Both the position numbers and the translations under genes were made by a program. Below, one piece after another: positions 42,267-52,218 of a stretch of 64,000 bases of DNA (positions are counted from its first letter, which is position 1; each line of letters starts with the position of its first letter). The stretch is from NCBI GenBank assembly GCA_006503535.1, contig QYRS01000007.1, positions 2,728,001 through 2,792,000 on the forward strand. The letters are read 5' to 3'. Origin of the DNA: Arthrinium phaeospermum. Lineage: Eukaryota; Ascomycota; Sordariomycetes; Amphisphaeriales; Apiosporaceae. A model generated the notes under the pieces. That model saw only the letters and a list, made by a program, of their open reading frames with translations, was not told the DNA's origin and did no database searches.

Positions 42267-44329
42267 ATGGCGACCCAGCTGAAGGAGACGTCTCCGGACT
42301 TGGAACCCGCCCAAAAGGTCCATACAACGCACATCGAGAACCAGCAGAACCTTTCCGGTCTGAGTCCCGAGGATGCGGCCTTTCTCCAGGACTATCCAGA
42401 AGATCGAAAGAAGAGGGTGATTCGCAAGGTAGACGTGAGTAATCGTATTGTACCATTTCCAACCAAGTTTCCGTGCGGTTTCTAACAGACATACTCGTGA
42501 CAAATGTAGATCAGACTCATGCCCATGCTCTTGTTCCTCTATTTGATCACATATTTCGACAAGACGAATATCGGTAACCAAATTTGATCTGCTAGGTTGG
42601 GATAGATGACAGAGGCTGACTACAAAGTTTGCAGGCAATGCGAAGATCGAAGGACTACTCGACAGCCTGAACATTACGGGGGACCAGTACAACATAGCAC
42701 TGTCCATCTTCCTCATTCCCTACATCCTCGCAGGTATGTAATGACAGTCACTTTGGGGGCCACTACGTACAGCTCTTAGACTAATGATCTCGCTTTATAG
42801 AGGTCCCAAGCAACATGATTCTCAACAAGTTCACGAGACCCTCACTTTACATGGGGACGATTGTGCTGTCGTGGGGGGTCATTATGACCTTGACGGGAAT
42901 AGTCAAGAACTTCGGTGGCCTCTGCGCGGTTCGCGTGATGTTGGGACATTTTGAGTAAGCCGTTATTGCTCTTCCTCGATACCAAGTTGTTCTGTGAAAG
43001 CCCTGTTGCTAACGTGTAAACAGAGCCGGCTTCTTCCCTGGCGCCATTCTGCTTGTGTCGAAATGGTACCTGCCCGACGAGACACAGACCCGAATTGCCC
43101 TTTTGTATTCGTCCGCGGCTTCCGGGGGAGCCTTCTCGGGGCTATTAGCTTTTGCTATTGCCAAGATGGACGGCTTGGGTGGGCTTGAGGGCTGGCGCTG
43201 GGTATGTTTAGCAAGCCCTCTTACCTCAATAGCGAACGGATAGAATCGCGAACATGAAGAACAAGTCAAGTCTGCATGCAACTAACTCGATTTGCTACCA
43301 ACCTAGATCTTCATCCTGGAAGGCCTGCTGACTGTCGTCATGGGCATTCTCTGCTTTCCTCTGCTCATCGACTCGCCCGCCCTCTCCGGCCGATGGCTCG
43401 AACCAGACGAGATCCGCTACCTGGAGCTCCGCCAAATCGCCCGGCGCATCGGCAACACCACGGAGTACCGCGAGAAGCACTTTGACGCCTCGGCCTTTTG
43501 GGCGGTGGTGGCGGACTGGAAGATGTACTTGCTCATCCTTGGCAGCTGGTCCAACGCAGTGCCCAACTAGTGAGTCTACTTGCTGAACTACTTAACTCTC
43601 AGAAGACAGATTGGTAATCCTTGTTCTTAGTGCCATGAAGTTCACCATGCCCACCATCGTCAAAAGCATAGGCTTCACCTCGGCCAAAGCCCAGCTCCTG
43701 ACCATCCCGCCGTACATCTGCGGCGCCGTCTCGGCCTGGGTCGTGGCCGTCTACGCCGACAAGTACAAATGGCGCATGCCGTTCATCGTGGGCCCCCAGC
43801 TCTGCGTCGTCGTCTCCTTCGCCATCCTCTTCGCCAAGGCCGCCGCGATCCAGTACAACATCGGCCTGTGCTACTTTGCCGTCTGTCTGGCCTGCACCGG
43901 GTGAGTAAAGCAATTTCCATTCCATCATGTCAGCATTGTAATTATTAGTTGTCACCCACCTGTCTAATACTCGCAAACAGCATGTACCCCATCTTCCCCG
44001 GCGTCAACGCCTGGAACGTGGCCAACTCGGCCGGCGCCGCCAAGCGCGCCATCGGCATCGGCTACCTCATCTGCGCCGGCAACATCGGCGGCGTGGTGGG
44101 GTCCTACATCTACCAGGAGCCGGAGGCGCCGCGGTACCCGACGGGCTACGGCAACTCGCTCGGCTTCGCCGCGGCCGGCATCGCGGCCATGCTGGTGCTC
44201 GAGGTCGGCCTGTGGTCGTCCAACCGGCGGAATGCCCGACTCAGCGACGAGGACGTGCGGGGGCGGTACACGGAGGAGCGGCTGGAGAGGATGGGGGATC
44301 GGAGCCCGCTGTACAAGTATTATCTGTAG
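42267..44329 (+). CDS. MFS anion:cation symporter, DAL5/TNA1-like (514 aa)
   Basis: Eight exons: 42267-42434, 42510-42573, 42635-42733, 42801-42954, 43024-43201, 43307-43569, 43631-43900 and 43981-44329. All introns are GT-AG, and the summed phases close on the stop. The joined protein shows the signature of the allantoate/nicotinate permease family: LITYFDKTNIGNAKIEGL in TM1-loop, IALSIFLIPYILAEVPSN, the TM4 run GHFEAGFFPGAILLVSKWY, and EGLLTVVMGILCFPL in TM6. Twelve hydrophobic segments are expected. These plasma-membrane symporters import organic anions such as allantoate, nicotinate, sugar acids or dipeptides. Lying between an aldolase-family enzyme and a Zn2Cys6 regulator, it probably imports the cluster's substrate. 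Confidence 0.9.
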
Positions 44330-44615
44330 TTCCATTTGTTTATCTCTCCTGGTACATATTCTTGTACGTAATCTGTAAGGGGTAAGAAACTGCAGTGCTG
44401 CAGTTTTACATCCATTTATTTCCATATGAAAACCGATATACAAGTTGATAGTCATGTCATCACAGTTTCAAATTGCAATGATATTCTGGTTAAACCATAT
44501 CTACTACCAGGCTCATGTCTACGAGTTGGTGGACCCATCAGAATTTTGGCATTGAAAAGGAGGGTCATCAAAAAGGCACTAACGAATGCCCCCCAGGTCA
44601 TGATGCATGTATGCC
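44330..44615. other. Spacer between symporter and regulator
   Basis: This 286-bp spacer between two plus-strand genes holds the symporter 3' end and the regulator promoter. Nothing more is recognised. Confidence 0.5.
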
Positions 44616-47045
44616 ATGGCTTCCCCGCAACTCGAATCAGCTACCCCAAAGTCGCAACCTACCCGACAATATGCGGAAAAGGCGGATTTCCAAATCCCCT
44701 TCCCCTCAACGAACATTACCCGTGTATCACAATCGACAGCCCAAAACGAGGCCCGGAACTTACCACACACCACCGGATTTGGTTCTAATGGGATATGGAG
44801 GGGGCATAGTGCGACCAGTGCAAGGCGCGGAAGACGCGGTGTTCCGGGACCCTCCCGTGTGAGAGATGCGTCCTGCGCCGTCTCGACTGCGTCTACGATG
44901 CCGAATATGCGCGTGGCCGCCCGCCCACGCCTCCGCCCAGTTTGTACGTCCTTTCACAGTTTGGATATCCCAACTAGCTCTTGTTCCTAGAGATTATAAT
45001 GACGATTTGCTAGGCCTACGCCTGCTCCGAGGCCAGGGCCGATCGTCACGCCGGGATCGGATACCGCGGAACCGTCCCCCGGCCATGCTCGGCCAGTTGC
45101 TACCGAGCCCAGCACCACGCATGGCGGTTCGCCCGAGGAGGTAGAAGCCGCCGCCGAGGTGGAACGGCAGGACTTCGACCCGACCTCGGGGCTCGCCTTC
45201 TTCCAGCGTGCGCACCAGCGACTGGTGGCCCAGCGGGCCCAGAGCAGCATGAACCCTACTTATCCCCTGAGTGGTGGCAGTGAGCATTGTCAGCTGTTGG
45301 CATCGGCTGGAGACAAGCCCCTACTGATCAGCGACGCGAATGGCGTCATGTCGGGGGGTGTGGACATGTCGCCCGACTTTCCCAGTCTTGTTGACTTCTA
45401 CTTTGAGTCGTGCGTGGTGACATACCGCATGTTCTCCCAGCAGAGCGCTGTTGTGGCGTTAGCCCAAGCCGCCCAGCGGAACACGCAGCAGGGCCTCGCT
45501 CCCGCACAGGGCATCGGCAATGCCAAGGCCGCCATTGTTCTCGCCATCGCGGCCATTGCCATCCTCAAGCGCGATCGCGCGCAGCTCCACACCGCGGATG
45601 TCGTAGTAGGGGACGAACGGCCGAGCCTTCAGAAGGCCGACCGGTATTACTCCATGGCCTCGTCGCTCATCGAGACCGAGGTCGGCTTGCCCTGCTTGGA
45701 GTCAGTCCAGGCGCGATTGGTCCAGGTTCTTTACTTGCTCCAGACCGCGCGCATGAACAAGGCTTGGTACCTCCTCGGCACCACGTGGCAGGTCGCCGCC
45801 GCTTTGGAGTTACATCGACGGCAGGGTCGCAAGCGCGGCACGGGTTCTGTTCCCAACTACATTCTCCTCCAGGGTCAACGCCGCACCTTTTGGGTGGCTT
45901 ACACGATTGATGTTTACCTCAGCGTGGTGCTAGGGAGACCAAGGCACATTCACGACGACGACATTGACCAGGAGTTGCCGGCAGCTGTCAGCGACGACGA
46001 CATGGGCCCCGAGGGTCCGATCATACGGGCTGATCGAGAGGAAGGAGATGACGAAACCGATAGCAACATGGATTCCGTCATAGCACATGCCCAGTTGGCG
46101 GAAATCATCAGTGCCATCTCGAGCAAGGTCTACTCGATCAAGAACCTGCCCCGAGAAGAAAGGCTGACCGCGGCGTCCCGGTCCGGCAAGGAGCTCAGCA
46201 CATGGCGGTCCCGTCTCCCACCACATCTGAGCTCCGTCCAGCCGCGGAGCCTCATCCCAAGCCTCCGGCGCCAGGCCATCGCCATGCGTCTCGCCTACTG
46301 CCACGCCGTCATGCACGCCAACCGCCCCTTTCTCTTGGGCGGCTCCCAGAGCAGCAGCACCCCAGGGCCTTCTTCGGCCCCGTTGGAGGGCGAAAGCGTC
46401 GCCGAGTGCATCGCGGCGGCCAAGACGGCCCTGCGGACGGTCCAGTCCATGGCGGCCGACAGCACGCTCCTCCACGCCTTCTGGTGGACGCCCTACGTCA
46501 CCTTCTGCGCGCTGGCCGTGGTGTACGTCTGGGAGATCCAGCAGAGCGCCGGCGGCGGCGAGGGCTCCGAGGAAGACCGCAGGGTCTTGGAGTTGGCGGA
46601 GAAGTGCCACGCGCGGCTCGCCCAGTCCGTGTCCGCCGACTCCCCGAGCTGGCGTACACGGTCATCCTGGAGGAGCTGCGGCACAGCGCCCAAGTCCCGA
46701 ACACCGGAAACTTGCCGGCTAATCTTCCAGCACCGTCGTCTTCAAGCAGCCTCCTGCCGCCGCACCCCCTCGAGGCAGTGCACCAACAGCCGTCATTGAT
46801 ACCCATGTCGTCTTCTTGCCACTATGATGATGCGGTCGCGGGCGCTTCCAATGTTTGCGACATCCCTTTGCCGTTTTTCCAAGAGTGGCAGACGACGGAC
46901 TGGAGGGATCTGGATGCTTCGGTAAGTATGGGGGTCCAATGCACGCGACTCCTTTCATCTTGCTGATCGTGCGCCCCAGGCATTTGGACTTTTCGGAGAT
47001 CTGGGCACATCAATTGACCCCTTCAATTCCAGTAACAGCAAATAG
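44616..47045 (+). CDS. Zn2Cys6 transcription factor (about 738 aa), one frame break
   Basis: Four exons: 44616-44723, 44810-44943, 45014-46921 and 46980-47045. Exon 2 encodes the binuclear zinc cluster CDQCKARKTRCSGTLPCERC ending VLRRLDC, with all six Cys. The intron before it has donor GTATCA and a consensus branch TTCTAATG, and must end at the AG just before the first Cys because an in-frame stop lies directly upstream. Exon 3 carries the fungal-specific transcription factor domain (LVDFYFESCVVTYRMFSQQ, LLQGQRRTFWVAYTIDVYLS, RQAIAMRLAYCHAVMHANRP). Around 46642-46655 the frame shifts by one missing base; downstream sequence resumes YTVILEELRHSA and ends FGLFGDLGTSIDPFN. A nuclear regulator, probably of the adjacent symporter and aldolase genes. 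Confidence 0.87.
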
Positions 47046-47099
47046 TCGTAAACCTCTTCTCTAGATGTTTCCTAGGAAACCAAAACACCAAAAAAGAAT

Positions 47100-47330
47100 C
47101 GTCGTGAAGCACGTTATCGTCTCTCTGGCGGGGAGAGGTGCGTTCTCCGTCGTCTCCATTGCGCCTGCATACGAGTCCGAATATGCGCGTGGGCGCCCGC
47201 CCACGCCTTTTCAGACTGTGATGATTCCTTTATTGGTTTTATGTGTTGTTTCAGGATATGTATACGTGACGGATAAATTGACTGATCGTGTTTTGTTAAG
47301 GCCAATGCCCCGCATCGGTGTGAGGTGCAA
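47100..47330 (+). pseudogene. Relic of a second Zn2Cys6 gene (zinc-cluster exon fragment)
   Basis: About 60 bp downstream of the regulator, sequence around 47136-47207 matches the second half of its zinc-cluster exon. GAGAGGTGCGTTCTCCGTCG aligns with codons for ERCVLRR, and gaatatgcgcgtgggcgccc with EYARGRP. A one-base frame change and lost Cys codons break it. The likeness seems to continue to the next intron's end (GTTTTGTTAAG followed by gccaatgccc, compared with TTTGCTAG and gcctacgcct). A duplicated gene copy that decayed is therefore more likely than chance. The first half of the zinc cluster is not recognisable. Confidence 0.6.
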
Positions 47331-47833
47331 TTGGGTAGGCAGGATGTGGGCAATTGGTCAATCGAACGGCGCGATTGGAACCGAAATGTCAATGTTGAGG
47401 TGCCAGAGAAATTGCGGTTCTGACCGGCTTGCTTAGAACACCAGTATAAGCCAACAGGCCGGGGTTCACCGGTGGCTTTGGGAAGATGAAGAAGTCTTGA
47501 GAATTGGTGAATGATAAGTTAGGGTGGGGGACAAAGTTCCCAAATGGACTTTTGAACCCTGGTTCTTTGCCTTATACCAACGAATGTAGAATTGTAGTAA
47601 CGTTTTCTTTTTAGGATATCTCTCCCGGGGTAGGTGATCCCCGTACCAGCCACCCAGACAGGGTTTCACGACTACGGCGCGGAGACGACAGGATTTCACA
47701 AAAGGGTTCGGCGGAACTGGCTGGTCGTGTTTTGAGAAAAAGCGGCCAAACCAGGAAGCAGTCATCGCCTTCGTCTCCGTGAATGTGACGGCTTGGTCCA
47801 CGATTGAGAGATGCGAATCGCCCCGAGACACAA
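47331..47833. other. Intergenic, nothing recognised
   Basis: Lies between the Zn2Cys6 relic and the stop of the minus-strand hypothetical gene. It may contain further decayed parts of the relic, but I cannot align them by eye. Confidence 0.4.
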
Positions 47834-48789
47834 CTAGTCCGATGCATTGATTGAAGCGTTCATGGCGGCCTCGCGCTCGCTCTGGACAGCTTCGAGATAG
47901 TCGAGTTTCCGAAATGAATCAGGCCATCCGTACTCTCGCAAAAGACGGCTGACCACCTACACAAGAGTCATCTCAGCTCCCATCAGTCGCTAGGCGAGTT
48001 TCCGGGTCGCTCACCGTTCCATCTGGAGGTTGCTCGCCCGGGATAACTAAGTAATTGATACCCCCAAGTCAGTGGCATGACCAATCGAATCTTCCATGGT
48101 GATCACCTCTTGGCTCCCAGTATCCCGCTCTGGGCGCGGCTACCATGCTGAGACTTATGAAATCCGCGTAAACGCTGTCTAAGTACTCCATTACATCCAG
48201 GGCCTCCCCATTGCGGCGCCAAGGCTGGTCTTCAGGCGCCGTGTCATCTACGATGTACATCCCCACGGGAAATATGAGACCTAATAGGGGTTCGATCTTG
48301 GTTAGTAAGTCCGCACGTAAGTTAGAGAAAGCCGACCTGCGGTCAACTGTGGTGTTGGCACATGCCTTCGTCCGTATCGATGATCCAGAACGTCCCCTCG
48401 CGCCCAGCCGTCAACGAGATCATGCCGGGCGGGTACGCAGCGTCGAACGGCATAAGGCCCAGCTTGTGAAGCCCTTGGCGTTGGCACGCTTCCGGCGTCC
48501 ATCCGCTGAAGCCACTGGCCCCGCGCAGATACGAGAGCGGCCGTGTCTCTTCGTACAACTCCCACTTCTCGTCGTGCAGATCTTGTCGCAGGAACGGCAG
48601 GCGCCGCAGGAGGCGTATGACGTTCTCCGAGCGGCCGAGGGCGCGAAGAATGTCAACGGCGAGTTCATCGTCGCTCCATCCCTGAGCAGGCGGGGATTGC
48701 ACCACGGCGGGGTCGAGGTAGGCCATTCTCACGAGCAGCTCATAGTGCCGGCGGACGCAATTTGCAATGGCTTCCGGATCATAGGTCAT
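47834..48789 (-). CDS. Hypothetical fungal protein, four exons (about 256 aa)
   Basis: Exons on the minus strand: 48789-48348, 48280-48107, 48046-48015 (32 nt) and 47956-47834. The joined product begins MTYDPEAIANCVRRHYELLV and continues GWSDDELAVDILRALGRSEN, TFWIIDTDEG, DVMEYLDSVYADFI, RVIPGEQPPDGTVVSRLLRE, YGWPDSF. The coherence of the last three pieces across two introns supports the model. The first intron uses a poor donor (GTTGAC) with a good branch (TTACTAAC), so that junction is the least certain. I do not recognise a named family. It reads as a globular, soluble protein. It may be one of the many sordariomycete-conserved proteins without assigned function. Confidence 0.65.
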
Positions 48790-49125
48790 GATGATTGAGG
48801 TCGCTGGGCTTGGCAGGCGGTTAAACTAGGAGAGGAGGCAATGTCATGGGCTGCCAGGAGGCATGGGTGAAAAGAAAAGGGTCAATTAGGAGTTGCAGCC
48901 ACGCTATGGGTGACTGGGATAGGGAACACATGGTTTAATGAGGGGTTGCGACGAGTTGACAACATAGGGCATTGAAATTGAAAGCCATAACTACAACTCG
49001 CCAGGAAAAGACAACGCATCTTTCATCCATCAATTGCAACCTTCCTTCCCTCATTGCGCATAGCTCAACAAGCATTTCCACCATCTTGGTAATAAGACAA
49101 ATGAAGGACGAGGGCCGTTCCGTGC
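48790..49125. other. Spacer between two minus-strand genes
   Basis: This 336-bp stretch holds the promoter of the hypothetical gene and the 3' end of the glycosyltransferase gene. No other feature seen. Confidence 0.5.
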
Positions 49126-50963
49126 CTAGCCACTTTTACCATGCACAATCTCATCAACAAGCAGCCCCGGGTCGCCCTCCTGGTCTCCGTCGGTATTGCG
49201 CGTCTCCCAAGCCTCGGTGCCGAGCGTGAACCAGCAGTAGAAGTCGGAGAGCAGCTGGACCCTTTCCACTACGGCGGCGGCCCACCAGTAGGGCGCTGCG
49301 TAGGGAAACCGACCGATGAAGCCGAACAGGTTGTCTGCCCAGCTGTACGTCTCGTAGAGCAGGATGAGGACGCTGAACATGGCACGTTCGGGAATTAGTC
49401 GCCTAGTTCAGTAGAGGGGACTTAAAGACCCTTACCCAAGTACAGGGGCTTGCCTCAGACAGACGAGCCAGCAGGCTATGAACAGCCAATGCATGGGCGC
49501 CGCGAACATGCAATCAACCATCTTGCGTGTCATGTACGGCGCCGTCTTGTACATCTTGAAGATGCCGGGCTCGAACAGCAGGCACGTGAGTCTCAGTCGC
49601 AAGCCTGGATGGGTCTCTCAAGTCAGTAAGAACTGCCGCGAATGGACATCATGAAGGGAGTATCGCACCACTGCGAGTCCATCGCTTCATCTGCCCCACG
49701 AACTCGGGGCCCGCCTTCAAGTATGTAGGCACGGTAGCCTCTTCGGTCATCTGAACGCCCAATCTCCAGCGCTTGGTATCCATCTCCGTTACCTTCATCA
49801 GCTCCTCAAACCGGGCCTCGTCCTCCTCTTCCCCCTCTTCCTCATTCTCACTCCCACCATCTTCCGTCCCCCGCGAACCCATCCTCGCCGCCGCCGCATC
49901 CCTCCTCAACTGCCCCACCATCTCCCTTCTCCTAGCCTTATGGTCCAACAAGTGATGAAACAAGCACCAGCGCGTGATGAACGTGTCGTCGCCCGAGTTC
50001 TGCCGCCTACCCATCCAGCGCTCGTGGACGAAGGCGAACCGGAACAGCGGGTCGTCGCGCAGCAGGCAGGCCCGCGCCAGCATGGTGACGCCCGAGACGC
50101 AGAAGTTGATGCCGCCGTCGGCCGCGTAGGCGGCCTTCATGCGGGCGTGCCGGTTCGCGCGCAGGCGGAGGGCGGCGACTTCCCAGGGGGTGATAAGGGT
50201 GGGGTCCCGGCGGTCGGGGGGGAGGTAGGAGCTGTGGGGTGGCGAGTCAGTCAGATGAGTGCCAAAGGCGATATATCGAGCAAGTAGTAGAGAAGAGAGA
50301 ACGAAACAGATGCATATCTTGATCCGAGGAACGATGACGAAGGTCGAACAAGAGGTAATGAAGAAAAAGGCAACTCACTCCACAGGCCCCCCAACCAACC
50401 CAACATCCCCCTCCTCAAACGGCGCCAACAAACTCGTCAGCGTCCCGCCGCTCTCCCACCGCACATCATCATCCACCAACGCCAAGATCTCCCCGCGGGC
50501 CGCCTGGATGCCCCGGATGAGCTGGTGCCGCTTATTGGGCTTCTCGATCGTCAGCAGCTCGATCCTCGTACTGTCCGTATTGATGTCCGCCGACGACAGA
50601 AGCTCGTAGACGCCCGCCGCCTGCGCCTCGGTCGTCACGACGAGGATCTCCCCCGGGCGGCAGCGGGCCCACGTCTCGAGGCAGGCCGCGAAGGTGGTGG
50701 GCTCGGTGTCGACGGTGGGGACGACGAGGCTGACGTCGCGGGGGCCGTAGCGGCGCCGGTCCGGGGGCGGGACGGGGAAGGGGCGGTACTTCTTCTCGTA
50801 TTGGGCGTCGGCGCGGCGGTCGTAGAAGTCGTAGAGGCTGCGGTAGGTGGTAAGTAAAAGATAATGGTGATAGCGACGAGCATCCACCTCGAAGGGCAAG
50901 CAGTCCTTGTTCGTCTACTTACTAAAGGCCCGCGAGTACGGCGATGGAAACGGGGAGTGACAT
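49126..50963 (-). CDS. Processive family-2 glycosyltransferase, Cps1/HAS-like (492 aa)
   Basis: Five exons on the minus strand: 50963-50923, 50837-50379, 50231-49669, 49604-49436 and 49372-49126. The last intron is chosen to include branch GACTAAT, giving 63 nt. The product has a short hydrophobic N-terminus (MSLPVSIAVLAGLY), then a GT-A domain with VSLVVPTVDTEP, the metal-binding acidic motif LVDDDVRW, GDDTFITRW, and the processivity motif QMKRW (a QxxRW). Membrane segments follow (MHWLFIACWLVCL, VLILLYE). Within the GT domain sits an acidic insertion (ENEEEGEEEDEARFEEL). Such enzymes polymerise a polysaccharide from UDP-sugars at the plasma membrane, like the Cps1 capsule/hyaluronan synthase. 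The actual polymer here is unknown. Confidence 0.88.
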
Positions 50964-52218
50964 ATTGAATGCAGTGGAATCTCTACATGCAGCCAGTTAT
51001 CGGTTGACCGGTGCCGCTTTCTAATCCTCAACAGACAGCTGCATATTGGAACTTTGGCTTGGAAGGTGTCTTGAATGTATGAAAATGCATACCAGAAGGT
51101 GAATGGCTTGAGACTTTTATATTGTGAGACCTACGGACCATAATGACAGAAGCTGCAATGATTGCGATGCCATCAATCAATCAGTGCGTGGGCTACTTGG
51201 GAAGTCAAAAGATAGACGACGGATTGATCCATTGTCAGTCAGACCGACACCATATCCATCAATGCACACCGAAGACGGATGACTTGACTCCATAATCGTC
51301 ACTACCAGTCAGCAGCAGGTGCGGACCCAGGACGAACAAGAAGACAAAACACGGGACGACTACGAGCATATGCACCCGAATCACTCAGGACGAGCCACCA
51401 GTTTCTCTTCACTATGCTTCGCAAACACATTCTCGAAGTAATAGCTATTAGTATCCATACAGTCTAAGCCTTGAGGGCATATCTCGGGCAAGCCCTTGCC
51501 TGGCCTTGTCTTGCCTGTCTGCCCATGCATTGGATTTGCATTGCAAAATAGAAATCAGTTCATCCATCTTGACCAAATGAGAAGAAGAAAAGACCCTTGT
51601 TCGCTTGCGAAAAGTCGTCTAACACTGCCGCGACACCTAGACTCCGCTTCCTGATGATTTCTCCCTTCAACCTAGACACCATCGTGATCATCTGTGTGGG
51701 GTGTGTACGTGGGAGTGGTGTATCGCAAAAACCCTCTGTCGCAAACGTAGTGGAAAACCATCCAAGCCCTGTAGAACATCAAATCAACGCCAAAAACGCC
51801 CATGCTGTCTGTATACAACATCAACGACAACCGCTTCGCAATGCCAATGTCACCCATTGTGACCAATTTCGTATGACAAAATGCGCTGTAGGTAAACTGC
51901 TCGGTGTAAACAACCGCCAAATAACAGTCAAAACCAGGGCTAAAGGCCCAAGGGCCCACCAGACCGTCAAGAACTCGATGCCTAGGACCACTTCGTTATT
52001 CTTTTGCAGAACCTCTTCAAAGCACCCCAACATCGAGTCCACACAGCAGAGCGACCCTTGCTCTGAATACTGAGACTAGACCGAGTCGCCATTTCTTTCA
52101 GACTATGCTCACCAATCAACCCATTTCTGCAAGTGTTGTCATTCTCCGATGGCACCGTATTAGTAGAATGTGGGGGCTTGGTCGTTGCCAGTAGCCACTT
52201 CATGGGATTCGTCTTCCC
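50964..52218. other. Intergenic region of about 1.25 kb
   Basis: Upstream flank of the glycosyltransferase and 3' flank of ATG26, both on the minus strand. Small open frames only (for example 51597-52073), without domains. Confidence 0.5.

Noticed and set aside
49403..49435. 33-nt intron ending at CTAG in the glycosyltransferase gene
   Set aside because: It is too short for a fungal intron. The 63-nt alternative ending at 49373 has a GACTAAT branch site and also keeps the frame.
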